Source of the DNA: CAZVFX01 sp964626565
GTDB taxonomy: Bacteria; Myxococcota_A; UBA9042; CAIXZC01
Assembly (NCBI GenBank): GCA_964626565.1
Contig: CAZVFX010000080.1
Coordinates: 1-33,150, forward strand
DNA length: 33,150 nt
Direction of reading: 5' to 3'
How positions within the stretch are numbered: the stretch's first letter is position 1; each line of letters begins with the position of its first letter. Shown here piece after piece: positions 7,961 to 14,864 of the stretch. The notes under the pieces are model-generated. The model did no database searches. It saw nothing but the letters and a program-made list of their open reading frames with translations, and had not been told where the DNA came from. Both the position numbers and the translations under genes were made by a program.

Positions 7961-8576
7961 CCACACCATGTTTCGGGCTGGTTTGCAGGCACTGCTTCAG
8001 GAGTGTGCCGACATCGAGATAGTCGGTGAGACCGGTGATGGCTCGGAAACCCTCGAGTGGCTGGAGGGGAACGACACCGACGTGTTGTTGCTGGATATCA
8101 ACATGCCGGGAATGTCGGGTGCGGATGTTGCGCGCGAGCTGGCGAATCGCGACGATGGCCCGCGCATCCTCGTGCTGACCATGCACGATGACGAGCATTA
8201 CCTGCGCGAGTTTCTCGAATTGGGCTGCCGGGGATTCATCCTGAAGTCATCTGCGGGGGAAGAGCTACTCAGAGCTATCCGCATGGTCGATGAAGGGCAG
8301 TCCTACGTTGACCCGGCCATGTCCAAGTACCTGCTTTCCTCCTATGTCGGTGGCGATGCCGGTGAGGAGAGTCCGGCCGACGTGCTCACCAAGCGGGAGC
8401 AGGAGGTTTGCCAGTTTCTGGCCATGGGCCACACCAACGAAGAGGTTGCCGGGGCGTTGTGCATTTCCCGGCGCACCGTTGAGGCCCATCGGGCCGCCAT
8501 CATGAGCAAGCTCGGTATTTCGAGCCGCGCTGAATTGGTGCGGTTTGCAGTAGAAAACGGTTTGTTCTCGCTTTAG
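7932..8576 (+). CDS. NarL/FixJ-family response regulator
   Basis: A 214-residue protein with an N-terminal receiver domain (acidic pair D9/D10, phospho-acceptor D55 in LLLDINMPGMSG, conserved Lys in GFILKSS) and a C-terminal LuxR-type helix-turn-helix (LTKREQEVCQFLAMGHTNEE, then a recognition helix around SRRTVEAHRA). The ATG at 7932 has GGAGGTAGA before it and overlaps the kinase gene by 29 bases, so the pair is translationally coupled. It is a DNA-binding activator or repressor, probably for part of this respiratory region (inference). It ends 12 bases from the convergent ferredoxin gene with no terminator visible. Confidence 0.95.
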   Translation: MTTRIHIADDHTMFRAGLQALLQECADIEIVGETGDGSETLEWLEGNDTDVLLLDINMPGMSGADVARELANRDDGPRILVLTMHDDEHYLREFLELGCRGFILKSSAGEELLRAIRMVDEGQSYVDPAMSKYLLSSYVGGDAGEESPADVLTKREQEVCQFLAMGHTNEEVAGALCISRRTVEAHRAAIMSKLGISSRAELVRFAVENGLFSL

Positions 8577-8588
8577 GCCAGCCGCGGT

Positions 8589-9149
8589 TCAAGCAGCAAT
8601 CTCACGCTCAAAGAAAATGCACGGGCGCGTGCGCTTACCGCCATCGAAGCTGAGGGGATTAGAGCCGCAGCACTCGGCGAGGGCCCGCTCAACGCCCAGG
8701 CAGCCGGTTGGGCACGCTTCTACGCACACCGGTCTGGCGCCGGTTTTCAGGCGGTCCAGGCAGAAGTCGCACTTGTGCATCTTCCCATCAACGGGGTCAA
8801 GCTGGGGGATGCCGTGGGGGCAGGCCTCCAGGCAGAAGCCGCAGCCGGTGCACTCGTTAGGTGAGCCGGGCTTGTTGGCCACTGTTACTGCGCCCACCTG
8901 ACTGTCCCTGGTTATGGCGCCGGAAGGGCACAGGTCCATGCAGGCCGGTGCGTCACAATGGTAGCAGGCCGTCGACAGGCGGCGGAGCTCCGCGCCGAAG
9001 GCCCTCTCCAGGAGGTGAGTTCGCCACCCCCTGTGTCCAGGTGTTTCCGAGTTCACATCCGCGTGCTTGCACGCAGAAACACAAGATCCGCACCGGGTAC
9101 AGGACTCAGGTCTGACCGTCCACCCAAACCGTCGCATGATTCCCCTCAT
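8589..9149 (-). CDS. Four-cluster 4Fe-4S ferredoxin-type electron-transfer protein
   Basis: A 186-residue protein of the DmsB/HycB/CooF type with no signal peptide, so cytoplasmic. Cys groups occur in the usual order: CTRCGSCVSAC near residue 18, CYHCDAPACMDLC near 63, CTGCGFCLEAC near 99, and CDFC...CVEAC near 126-145, enough for four [4Fe-4S] clusters. Such proteins are subunits of oxidoreductases, yet no catalytic partner is adjacent: the neighbours are a response regulator (convergent) and an outer-membrane barrel (divergent). It may serve a complex encoded elsewhere. Two starts are plausible, ATG 9149 or ATG 9137 (AGGGG four bases before), differing by four residues. A candidate promoter lies at 9235-9208. 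Confidence 0.88.
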   Translation of the reverse strand: MRGIMRRFGWTVRPESCTRCGSCVSACKHADVNSETPGHRGWRTHLLERAFGAELRRLSTACYHCDAPACMDLCPSGAITRDSQVGAVTVANKPGSPNECTGCGFCLEACPHGIPQLDPVDGKMHKCDFCLDRLKTGARPVCVEACPTGCLGVERALAECCGSNPLSFDGGKRTRPCIFFEREIAA

Positions 9150-9207
9150 TCGACCTGCGGGTTACCGGGGGCGAGCAGTTGTCGCACGCCCGGTTGATGC
9201 TATGTCA

Positions 9208-9235
9208 ATTGTACTCCCCAATTGGCCGTGGGCAA
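9208..9235 (-). promoter_or_regulatory. Candidate promoter for the orphan ferredoxin
   Basis: On the minus strand TTGCCC (9235-9230) and TACAAT (9213-9208) are 16 bases apart. Transcription would start near 9201, about 50 bases before the gene. Confidence 0.4.
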
Positions 9236-9319
9236 TCCGCAGCATATACCAGTTTTGTGCACGGCCGCTCACGGAAAACTACCGACGCCGGAGCGCTGCG
9301 AGCGCGCCCAAAGTTGTAG

Positions 9320-9348
9320 TTGACGCCCATTCCGTCGGGTGCTAGACT
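9320..9348 (+). promoter_or_regulatory. Candidate promoter for the barrel/11-heme operon
   Basis: TTGACG (9320-9325) and TAGACT (9343-9348) are 17 bases apart in the 262-base divergent gap. The start would be near 9355, leaving a leader of about 57 bases to ATG 9412. Confidence 0.5.
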
Positions 9349-9411
9349 TCCGCCGATGACAGTTAGGGCAGCGTTTGGCGTCAATAAGTTCTCGAATGAG
9401 GGGTGCGTTCC

Positions 9412-10854
9412 ATGGTCAGGGTCTGGGTAGTACGACTTGTTGCGGTTGCGGCGGTATCTTTCTCGTTGCCACCCGTTGCAGCGGAAGAGGGCGGCGGCGA
9501 CTCCGGTGAGGCTTCCGCTGAGTCGGGGGGCAGCGGCCCTTCGCTGGGGCCGGCTTGGCTCCACGTGCTGGAGGAGTACCGGAGTCGATTCTCCACGGGA
9601 ACGTATGACACCGGCGACGAGCCGGGCCTTAGTGCCATTTCTCAGGAGGACGAGTCGGATCACGACTTGCGCCTGTTTCTTGAAGGGGGCGTATATGACC
9701 CCCAGGGCCGGTACAGCGCCGAGTTGTCGTTGGGAGCCTGGTACGACCTTGATGGCGACGTGCCCCAGAACGAATTCAGCACCTTCTCTTCCATGCGGGA
9801 CTCATCCGACAGCTACTGGGTAGATGTCTACGCACTGTCAGCCGCCTATCATACGCGGGGCGTCCTCAAAGAAGTACGGGGCGGGCGCCAGACCGCGCCC
9901 CACGGTCTGCCCACGGCTTTTGACGGTCTCACCCTGGAGTTGGAGCCGGTGCACCGCCTCCTCGAGGTGGCGGTCTTCGGGGGACGGACGGCCCACTTCT
10001 TTGAGAAAGATGCCGACACTTTTGAAGATTGGCTGGCTTCGCTGGGAGTGGCTTTGCACCCGGCCGACAACTTGAAGATCGAAGTGGACTACATATTCGC
10101 CGCGGAAGATACCGAACTTGAAGAAGGGCTCGTGGAGCACGAGTACGGCGCCACTGTGTGGTACCGGGGAACCGACTGGCTGTACCTCAAGGGTTACGGG
10201 CGGGCGATCGGCTCGGTGTTCAGTCACACCGGATTCGCCACCCGCGCACTCTACGTGCCCGCGGACCTCGGTTTCGACCTGAGCTTTGATGCTCAGACGG
10301 CCACCTTGAAGGAGGTTAACGAAGCGCTCAACCCCTACTTCGCCATTCTGGGGAAGAGCTTGCCCCACGCCAGGTGGAAGGCGGACCTATGGAAGAACTT
10401 CGCCACCCCCGCGGGCGATTACGCGATTCATGCCGGCTGGAACGGAAGGGTACTGCTGGAAGGAGATGAAGAGGCGTTCAACCGCGAGTTCGGGAAACTC
10501 TACCTCTCGTTGCACGCCGCCGACATCGGAATCAAGGGGCCGTTTGCGACCCTTTCGTTGGACAGCCATTTCGCCAGCTTGGCTCCTGAGTTTGGCGGAG
10601 ATGAGGGGATGTGGACGGTGGGAGGCGCCGCCGGCTATGAACGTTGCTGCTACAAGGCGGAGGTAGGAACGTACTACCAGCGGTTCAAGTACAACTACTA
10701 CCGGGACGTGGAAGAGATCACCGACGTCAGGACCTATTTCGGGGCCGTGAGCTACAAGCCTTTGGATTGGCTGAGGCTCAATGCCAGATACCAGTTCGAG
10801 CAGTTCGACTGGAATGTCCATACGGTGATTTTCTCTCTTAGCCAGACACTTTGA
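9412..10854 (+). CDS. Outer-membrane beta-barrel protein, candidate porin of a porin-cytochrome conduit
   Basis: The 480-residue protein begins at ATG 9412, which has GAGG nine bases upstream; the in-frame GTG at 9403 is too close to that site. A signal peptide (about 1-24) is followed by an acidic/Gly/Ser linker and then alternating aromatic-hydrophobic and polar segments typical of barrel strands (for example YSAELSLGAWYDL, YGATVWYRG, TYFGAVSYKPLDWLRLNARY). It ends in a strand with a C-terminal hydrophobic residue, as outer-membrane proteins do. It contains no CX2CH. The next gene, ten bases on, encodes an 11-heme cytochrome, an order similar to porin-cytochrome complexes (MtrAB, OmbB-OmaB). 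I see no direct resemblance to MtrB, so the conduit role is inferred from context; a channel or carbohydrate-selective porin is the alternative. Confidence 0.75.
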   Translation: MVRVWVVRLVAVAAVSFSLPPVAAEEGGGDSGEASAESGGSGPSLGPAWLHVLEEYRSRFSTGTYDTGDEPGLSAISQEDESDHDLRLFLEGGVYDPQGRYSAELSLGAWYDLDGDVPQNEFSTFSSMRDSSDSYWVDVYALSAAYHTRGVLKEVRGGRQTAPHGLPTAFDGLTLELEPVHRLLEVAVFGGRTAHFFEKDADTFEDWLASLGVALHPADNLKIEVDYIFAAEDTELEEGLVEHEYGATVWYRGTDWLYLKGYGRAIGSVFSHTGFATRALYVPADLGFDLSFDAQTATLKEVNEALNPYFAILGKSLPHARWKADLWKNFATPAGDYAIHAGWNGRVLLEGDEEAFNREFGKLYLSLHAADIGIKGPFATLSLDSHFASLAPEFGGDEGMWTVGGAAGYERCCYKAEVGTYYQRFKYNYYRDVEEITDVRTYFGAVSYKPLDWLRLNARYQFEQFDWNVHTVIFSLSQTL

Positions 10855-10864
10855 GGGCGGGACG

Positions 10865-11701
10865 ATGAATACAAAAGCGAAGAGACGATTTGTTGCGGTT
10901 GCGGTGGCCCTGGGGTGCCTGGCGCTTTCGTCGCCCTTCATCGCATCTGAACTGGTGTTGTTCTCCCATTCGATGCACATCGATGAGGACGCGGAGTGTA
11001 GCCAGTGTCACGTTGAGACTGAAGACGGCTCCGCACCTTCTGTGAACAAGGAATACTGTACCGAGTGCCACGATGATGGCGTGCCGTCCTATCGGCTGCC
11101 CGCTCGAGCGGTCAAGATGGGCGGTGGTTTCCCCCACGGCACGCATGTTGATGCAGCCGAGTGCAAGGATTGTCACGAGGCGACCATCACCGAAACTCAG
11201 AAAGCCGGCGCCCTGATCGTGCCACAGGAGAAGTGCACCGCTTGCCACAAGGCCAAGAACGTGAAGGTCAGCAGCGCCAATTGCGGCGCCTGCCACCCCC
11301 GTGGCCGGCGTCAGAAGCCTCCCTCCGATCACGAAGGGAACTGGTTGCTCAAGCACGGGGCTGAGTCACGCTGGAGCGCGGTGTCGGGGCACACCAAGGA
11401 TTGCTCCAGTTGTCACCGGCGCGACGCTTGTGCTACCTGTCACCGCACCAAGCGGCCTCAAAGCCATACCGGGTTGTGGCGTCTGCGAGGGCATGGATTG
11501 GCCGCGGGCTGGGACCGGAACTCCTGCCGGACATGTCACGAAACCGGGGCGTGTATCAGTTGCCACAAGACCAACCGGCCGCTCAACCACTCAGGCGCGT
11601 GGAGCACGTACCATTCTCTGGCCGCTGAGGTGGAAGGGAACTCACACTGCGCGGTGTGCCACAGCCCGGGATATTGTATCTCCTGCCATAAGGGAAAGTA
11701 G
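10865..11701 (+). CDS. Periplasmic 11-heme cytochrome c
   Basis: A 278-residue protein with a signal peptide (about 1-28) and 11 CX2CH motifs. The first half carries five motifs with c3/c7-like ligand spacing (FSHSMH before heme 1, FPHGTH before heme 3). The second half is three diheme repeats of about 40 residues, each with two motifs only four residues apart (CSSCH-RRDA-CATCH and equivalents), framed by Trp/His-rich segments and, in the first two copies, followed by a Pro-containing linker. It follows the barrel gene by ten bases with its own GAGGG site, so both are on one transcript. The likely role is to carry electrons into or through the barrel. No lipobox is seen. Confidence 0.9.
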   Translation: MNTKAKRRFVAVAVALGCLALSSPFIASELVLFSHSMHIDEDAECSQCHVETEDGSAPSVNKEYCTECHDDGVPSYRLPARAVKMGGGFPHGTHVDAAECKDCHEATITETQKAGALIVPQEKCTACHKAKNVKVSSANCGACHPRGRRQKPPSDHEGNWLLKHGAESRWSAVSGHTKDCSSCHRRDACATCHRTKRPQSHTGLWRLRGHGLAAGWDRNSCRTCHETGACISCHKTNRPLNHSGAWSTYHSLAAEVEGNSHCAVCHSPGYCISCHKGK

Positions 11702-11756
11702 GGTCCCAATCGGATTCTCCGACCACAGTAATCTCCAGCTTCAAACGGGTTTCCCC

Positions 11757-11785
11757 TTGACATGCAGCGTGAGTTGCATTCAAAT
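11757..11785 (+). promoter_or_regulatory. Candidate promoter for the nine-heme/FeS/NrfD operon
   Basis: A consensus TTGACA (11757-11762) is followed after 17 bases by TCAAAT (11780-11785). The inverted repeat ATTCA-AA-TGAAT (11778-11789) lies across the -10, and CCTA/TAGG (11790-11802) follows. These could be an operator. The start would be near 11792, 34 bases before GTG 11826. Confidence 0.4.
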
Positions 11786-11825
11786 GAATCCTATAGATTA
11801 GGTTTCATTCTTCCTGAGGAGACAA

Positions 11826-12938
11826 GTGAACAAGACGAAAACAAAAGCCGCAATTCTGACGCTATCCGGCGTGGTCTTGGTGGCTGTGTTCGGCCTGCTG
11901 GTACTGCGCGGGTCCGACCGGCCTGTGGCAGTGACCAGCACCACGGTGTTGGTGGTGCTCGGTGCGCTTGCCTTTACTTTGCTGACGGTGGGAGTGAGCA
12001 TGCTGGTCAGCGCGCGCAAGGCCGCGGCCGGCGAGCTGGTGCCAACCAGAGACTACAGCCACACATATCTGCTGTTCGCCCTAGTTGCGCTGGGGTTGCT
12101 GGCCGCAGTGAGTGTCAGGGAGTTCATGGTGCCGGACAGTTGGGGCCAGTACGGTCAGTACCGGGGTAGCGCGGTGGAGGAAGCCATGGCCCGCGAGCCC
12201 CGGCACATGGGAGAAGCGAACTGCGTCGGCTGCCACAAGGAGGAAGTCAGACTCCATGACAAGGATGTCCACGCAACGGTTGAGTGCGAGGTGTGTCACG
12301 GGCCTGCCGGGGACCACGTCAAGGACCCCACTGCTTCGGTGCAGATTCCTTCCGGCAAGGAGCCGTGCCTCGGGTGCCACCAGGCGCTAGCGGCCAGGCC
12401 GGGCTCCTTTCCCCAAATCGACTGGCGCAAGCACTATGAGTTCGTAGGTGTCAAGGACGACAACCTCGACTGCACCAAGTGTCACTCAGGACACGAACCG
12501 CTCTATTTGGACAGAGACCTGCGCAACGCCAGGCTGCACCCGTTGGTTCACCGGTGCGGAGATTGCCACGTGGGACGAACCGACGACAGCCTGGAGCGCC
12601 CCGAGGGGCACCCGGAGATTTTCGAATGCTCCTATTGCCACCGTGAGTTGGTGGAGGATTTTGAAGACCGCGAGCATGCAGAAGTTGGCTGCACCACCTG
12701 TCACCTGTTTATCAAGCAGACGTCGTTTTCGGGACGTATTATCCGTGACGCCGATCCCAGGTTCTGCCTCCTGTGCCACCGCGAAGCGGAGTTCAGGAGT
12801 GACAGCGCCCCACCGGGGATCCCATGGCCGGAACACCTCGAAGATGTGATGGAGGAGGAGGAGGATCGGAACAAGAGATGTATCGATTGCCATCGCGATC
12901 GGATCCACCCGCCGGCAGAGGGAGGCGACAATGAGTAA
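11826..12938 (+). CDS. Membrane-anchored nine-heme cytochrome c
   Basis: A 370-residue protein starting at GTG 11826, with GAGGAG before it. It opens with three membrane helices (about 8-28, 37-60 and 80-101) and continues with a periplasmic domain of about 260 residues holding nine CX2CH motifs (CVGCH, CEVCH, CLGCH, CTKCH, CGDCH, CSYCH, CTTCH, CLLCH, CIDCH). The tail is acidic, with a run of Glu. The next gene starts within its last codons (ATGA overlap), encoding a Tat-exported FeS protein and then an NrfD-type membrane protein. This cytochrome/FeS/NrfD set is the general plan of complex iron-sulfur molybdoenzyme-like and Hmc/Tmc/Act-type quinone-linked complexes, in which the cytochrome exchanges electrons with the periplasmic pool. 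I do not recognise this exact nine-heme, three-helix form as a named family. Confidence 0.88.
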   Translation: MNKTKTKAAILTLSGVVLVAVFGLLVLRGSDRPVAVTSTTVLVVLGALAFTLLTVGVSMLVSARKAAAGELVPTRDYSHTYLLFALVALGLLAAVSVREFMVPDSWGQYGQYRGSAVEEAMAREPRHMGEANCVGCHKEEVRLHDKDVHATVECEVCHGPAGDHVKDPTASVQIPSGKEPCLGCHQALAARPGSFPQIDWRKHYEFVGVKDDNLDCTKCHSGHEPLYLDRDLRNARLHPLVHRCGDCHVGRTDDSLERPEGHPEIFECSYCHRELVEDFEDREHAEVGCTTCHLFIKQTSFSGRIIRDADPRFCLLCHREAEFRSDSAPPGIPWPEHLEDVMEEEEDRNKRCIDCHRDRIHPPAEGGDNE

Positions 12939-13680
12939 GAACCGAATCAACAGAAGGCAGGTCTTGAGGCTCCTGGCTGCCGCCCCGGGGCTCTATCTCT
13001 TCGGGTGCGGGGGTGCGGACAAGAAGGCTGTTCCGGGGGAAGCCGAGAAATATGATTGGAACGACCATTTCTGGGGCTACGCCATCGATACGACCCGGTG
13101 CATCGGGTGCTGTGCGTGCATGCGAGGCTGCCGTGCGGAAAACGACGTTCCCGAAGGGAGTTTCAGGACCTGGGTGGAGCGCTACCGGGTGGACTCCAAA
13201 GGAGAAGTAGCGGTGGACGTTGCTTCGGCCGGCGACCACGTCTTCAGCCCTCTTGAGGGCGACGTTCAAAAGGCGTTCTTCGTGCCCAAGATTTGTAACC
13301 ACTGCGAGAAGTCGGTGTGCAGCCAGGTTTGTCCGGTAGGTGCTTCCTACACTACCCGGGACGGTGTGGTGCTGGTTGACAAGGAACGGTGCATCGGCTG
13401 CGGCTATTGCGTTCAGGCCTGCCCCTACGGCACGAGGTTCATCAGCCCGGGCAACCACCTGGCCGACAAGTGCACTCTTTGCTATCACCGTATCACTCGA
13501 GGCTACGAGCCTGCTTGCGTTCTGTCGTGCCCCAAAGAGGCGCGCATCTTCGGCGACTTGAAAGACCCCGGCAGCAAGCTGTCGGTAATCCTCCGGCAGG
13601 GCCGATTCAGGCTGCTCAGGCCGGAAATGGGAACTCATCCGAAGTGCTACTACCTGGGCCTTGACAAGGAGGTGGTGTAG
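12931..13680 (+). CDS. Tat-exported four-cluster iron-sulfur protein (HybA/PsrB/DsrO type)
   Basis: A 249-residue protein with a twin-arginine signal (NRRQVLRLL) whose hydrophobic stretch ends in LFGCGG, a possible lipobox, so it may be a Tat lipoprotein on the periplasmic face. Cys groups are CIGCCACMRGC near residue 57, CNHC...CSQVC near 122, CIGCGYCVQAC near 154, and CTLC...CVLSC near 181-199, enough for four [4Fe-4S] clusters. It overlaps the nine-heme cytochrome gene by eight bases and abuts the NrfD gene, and should relay electrons between the NrfD quinone site and the cytochrome. Confidence 0.92.
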   Translation: MSKNRINRRQVLRLLAAAPGLYLFGCGGADKKAVPGEAEKYDWNDHFWGYAIDTTRCIGCCACMRGCRAENDVPEGSFRTWVERYRVDSKGEVAVDVASAGDHVFSPLEGDVQKAFFVPKICNHCEKSVCSQVCPVGASYTTRDGVVLVDKERCIGCGYCVQACPYGTRFISPGNHLADKCTLCYHRITRGYEPACVLSCPKEARIFGDLKDPGSKLSVILRQGRFRLLRPEMGTHPKCYYLGLDKEVV

Positions 13681-14834
13681 TGAACTTCGTATTCCCCAAC
13701 GAAACCAACGTCACCTGGACCGTGATGATCGTCCTTTACCCATACATCACCGGGTTGGTGGCTGGTGCATTTATCGTATCCTCGTTGTACCACGTTTTCG
13801 GGCGCAAAGACTTGAAGCCGGTGGCGCGTTTTTCATTGGCCTCAGCATTTGTCTTCCTGCTCTTTGCTACGCTGCCGCTGCTGATCCACCTCGGTCATCC
13901 CGAGCGCTCGTTCAACATCATGATTACTCCCAACTTCACTTCCGCCATGGCCGGATTCGGGTTCATCTATTCGGCCTACCTCCTGCTCGTGGTGCTGGAG
14001 ATCTGGTTTGTGTTGCGAGGGGATTTTATCCAACGTGCGCAAGGGAAGGGACCCGCGGCGCTGCTTTGCCGCCTGATCCTTCTTGGCAACTTGCGTGAGA
14101 GTGAGGCGACGCGCAAGGCGGACGAGAAGATCGCACGTTTTCTGGCCGGCCTGGGGATACCCATGGCTTGCGTGCTTCACGGCTACGTGGGGTTCCTCTT
14201 CGGCTCGCTGAAAGCAAACCCCTGGTGGTCCACGCCTCTCATGTTCGTCATCTTCATCTTCTCAGCCATCGTGTCCGGGATTTCCGTTCTCATCTTCCAC
14301 TACTTCGTGGTCTCTTTCATCAACCGGTGGAAGGTCGACCAACCGTGCGTCAAGGCCATGGGCAAGTATTTGTGGGGGTTCATGATCATTGCGGTCTCCC
14401 TGGAACTGCTGGAGCTTCTATCCATCGCTTACAAGCAGACCGAAGAATGGGAAGTGCTTTCGGAACTGGTCGGGTCCAAGCTGCTGGTTTCGTATGTAAT
14501 CCTCCAGTTCTTCGTCTTCTCGTTGATACCCTTCCTCATGCTGGGGGTGGCCAGTCTGTTCCGGCTCAAAGACAGGGCGGTGAACGTCCTGGTGTGGGTG
14601 GCGGCTACCATGTTGCTGGTGCAGGTTCTGCTCATGCGCTGGAACGTGGTTGTGGGCGGTCAGCTACTCTCCAAATCCATGAGGGGTTTCACTAGCTATT
14701 TCCCTGGCCTCTTCGAGAAGGAGGGGCTGGTTGTGGCTGCGATTATCTTCACCTTGCCCTTTGGTATCCTGTACGTCTTCCATCGCATAATCCACCTGTT
14801 CCCCGGCGCTGAAAAGAAGCCGGGTCGTTCATAG
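13680..14834 (+). CDS. NrfD/PsrC-family integral membrane quinone-interacting protein
   Basis: A 384-residue protein with about ten hydrophobic segments. It begins at GTG 13680, whose first base is the last base of the upstream TAG stop, with a full AAGGAGGTG ribosome site. The N-terminus (TWTVMIVLYPYITGLVAGAF) and the LPLLIHLGHPERSFNIM loop after the second or third helix are typical of NrfD/PsrC/HybB proteins. These bind menaquinol or menaquinone in the membrane and connect to a periplasmic four-cluster protein, which is encoded directly upstream. No heme is expected. Confidence 0.92.
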   Translation: MNFVFPNETNVTWTVMIVLYPYITGLVAGAFIVSSLYHVFGRKDLKPVARFSLASAFVFLLFATLPLLIHLGHPERSFNIMITPNFTSAMAGFGFIYSAYLLLVVLEIWFVLRGDFIQRAQGKGPAALLCRLILLGNLRESEATRKADEKIARFLAGLGIPMACVLHGYVGFLFGSLKANPWWSTPLMFVIFIFSAIVSGISVLIFHYFVVSFINRWKVDQPCVKAMGKYLWGFMIIAVSLELLELLSIAYKQTEEWEVLSELVGSKLLVSYVILQFFVFSLIPFLMLGVASLFRLKDRAVNVLVWVAATMLLVQVLLMRWNVVVGGQLLSKSMRGFTSYFPGLFEKEGLVVAAIIFTLPFGILYVFHRIIHLFPGAEKKPGRS

Positions 14835-14864
14835 GGGTAGCTATTCACTGGGAGAAGACCGACG

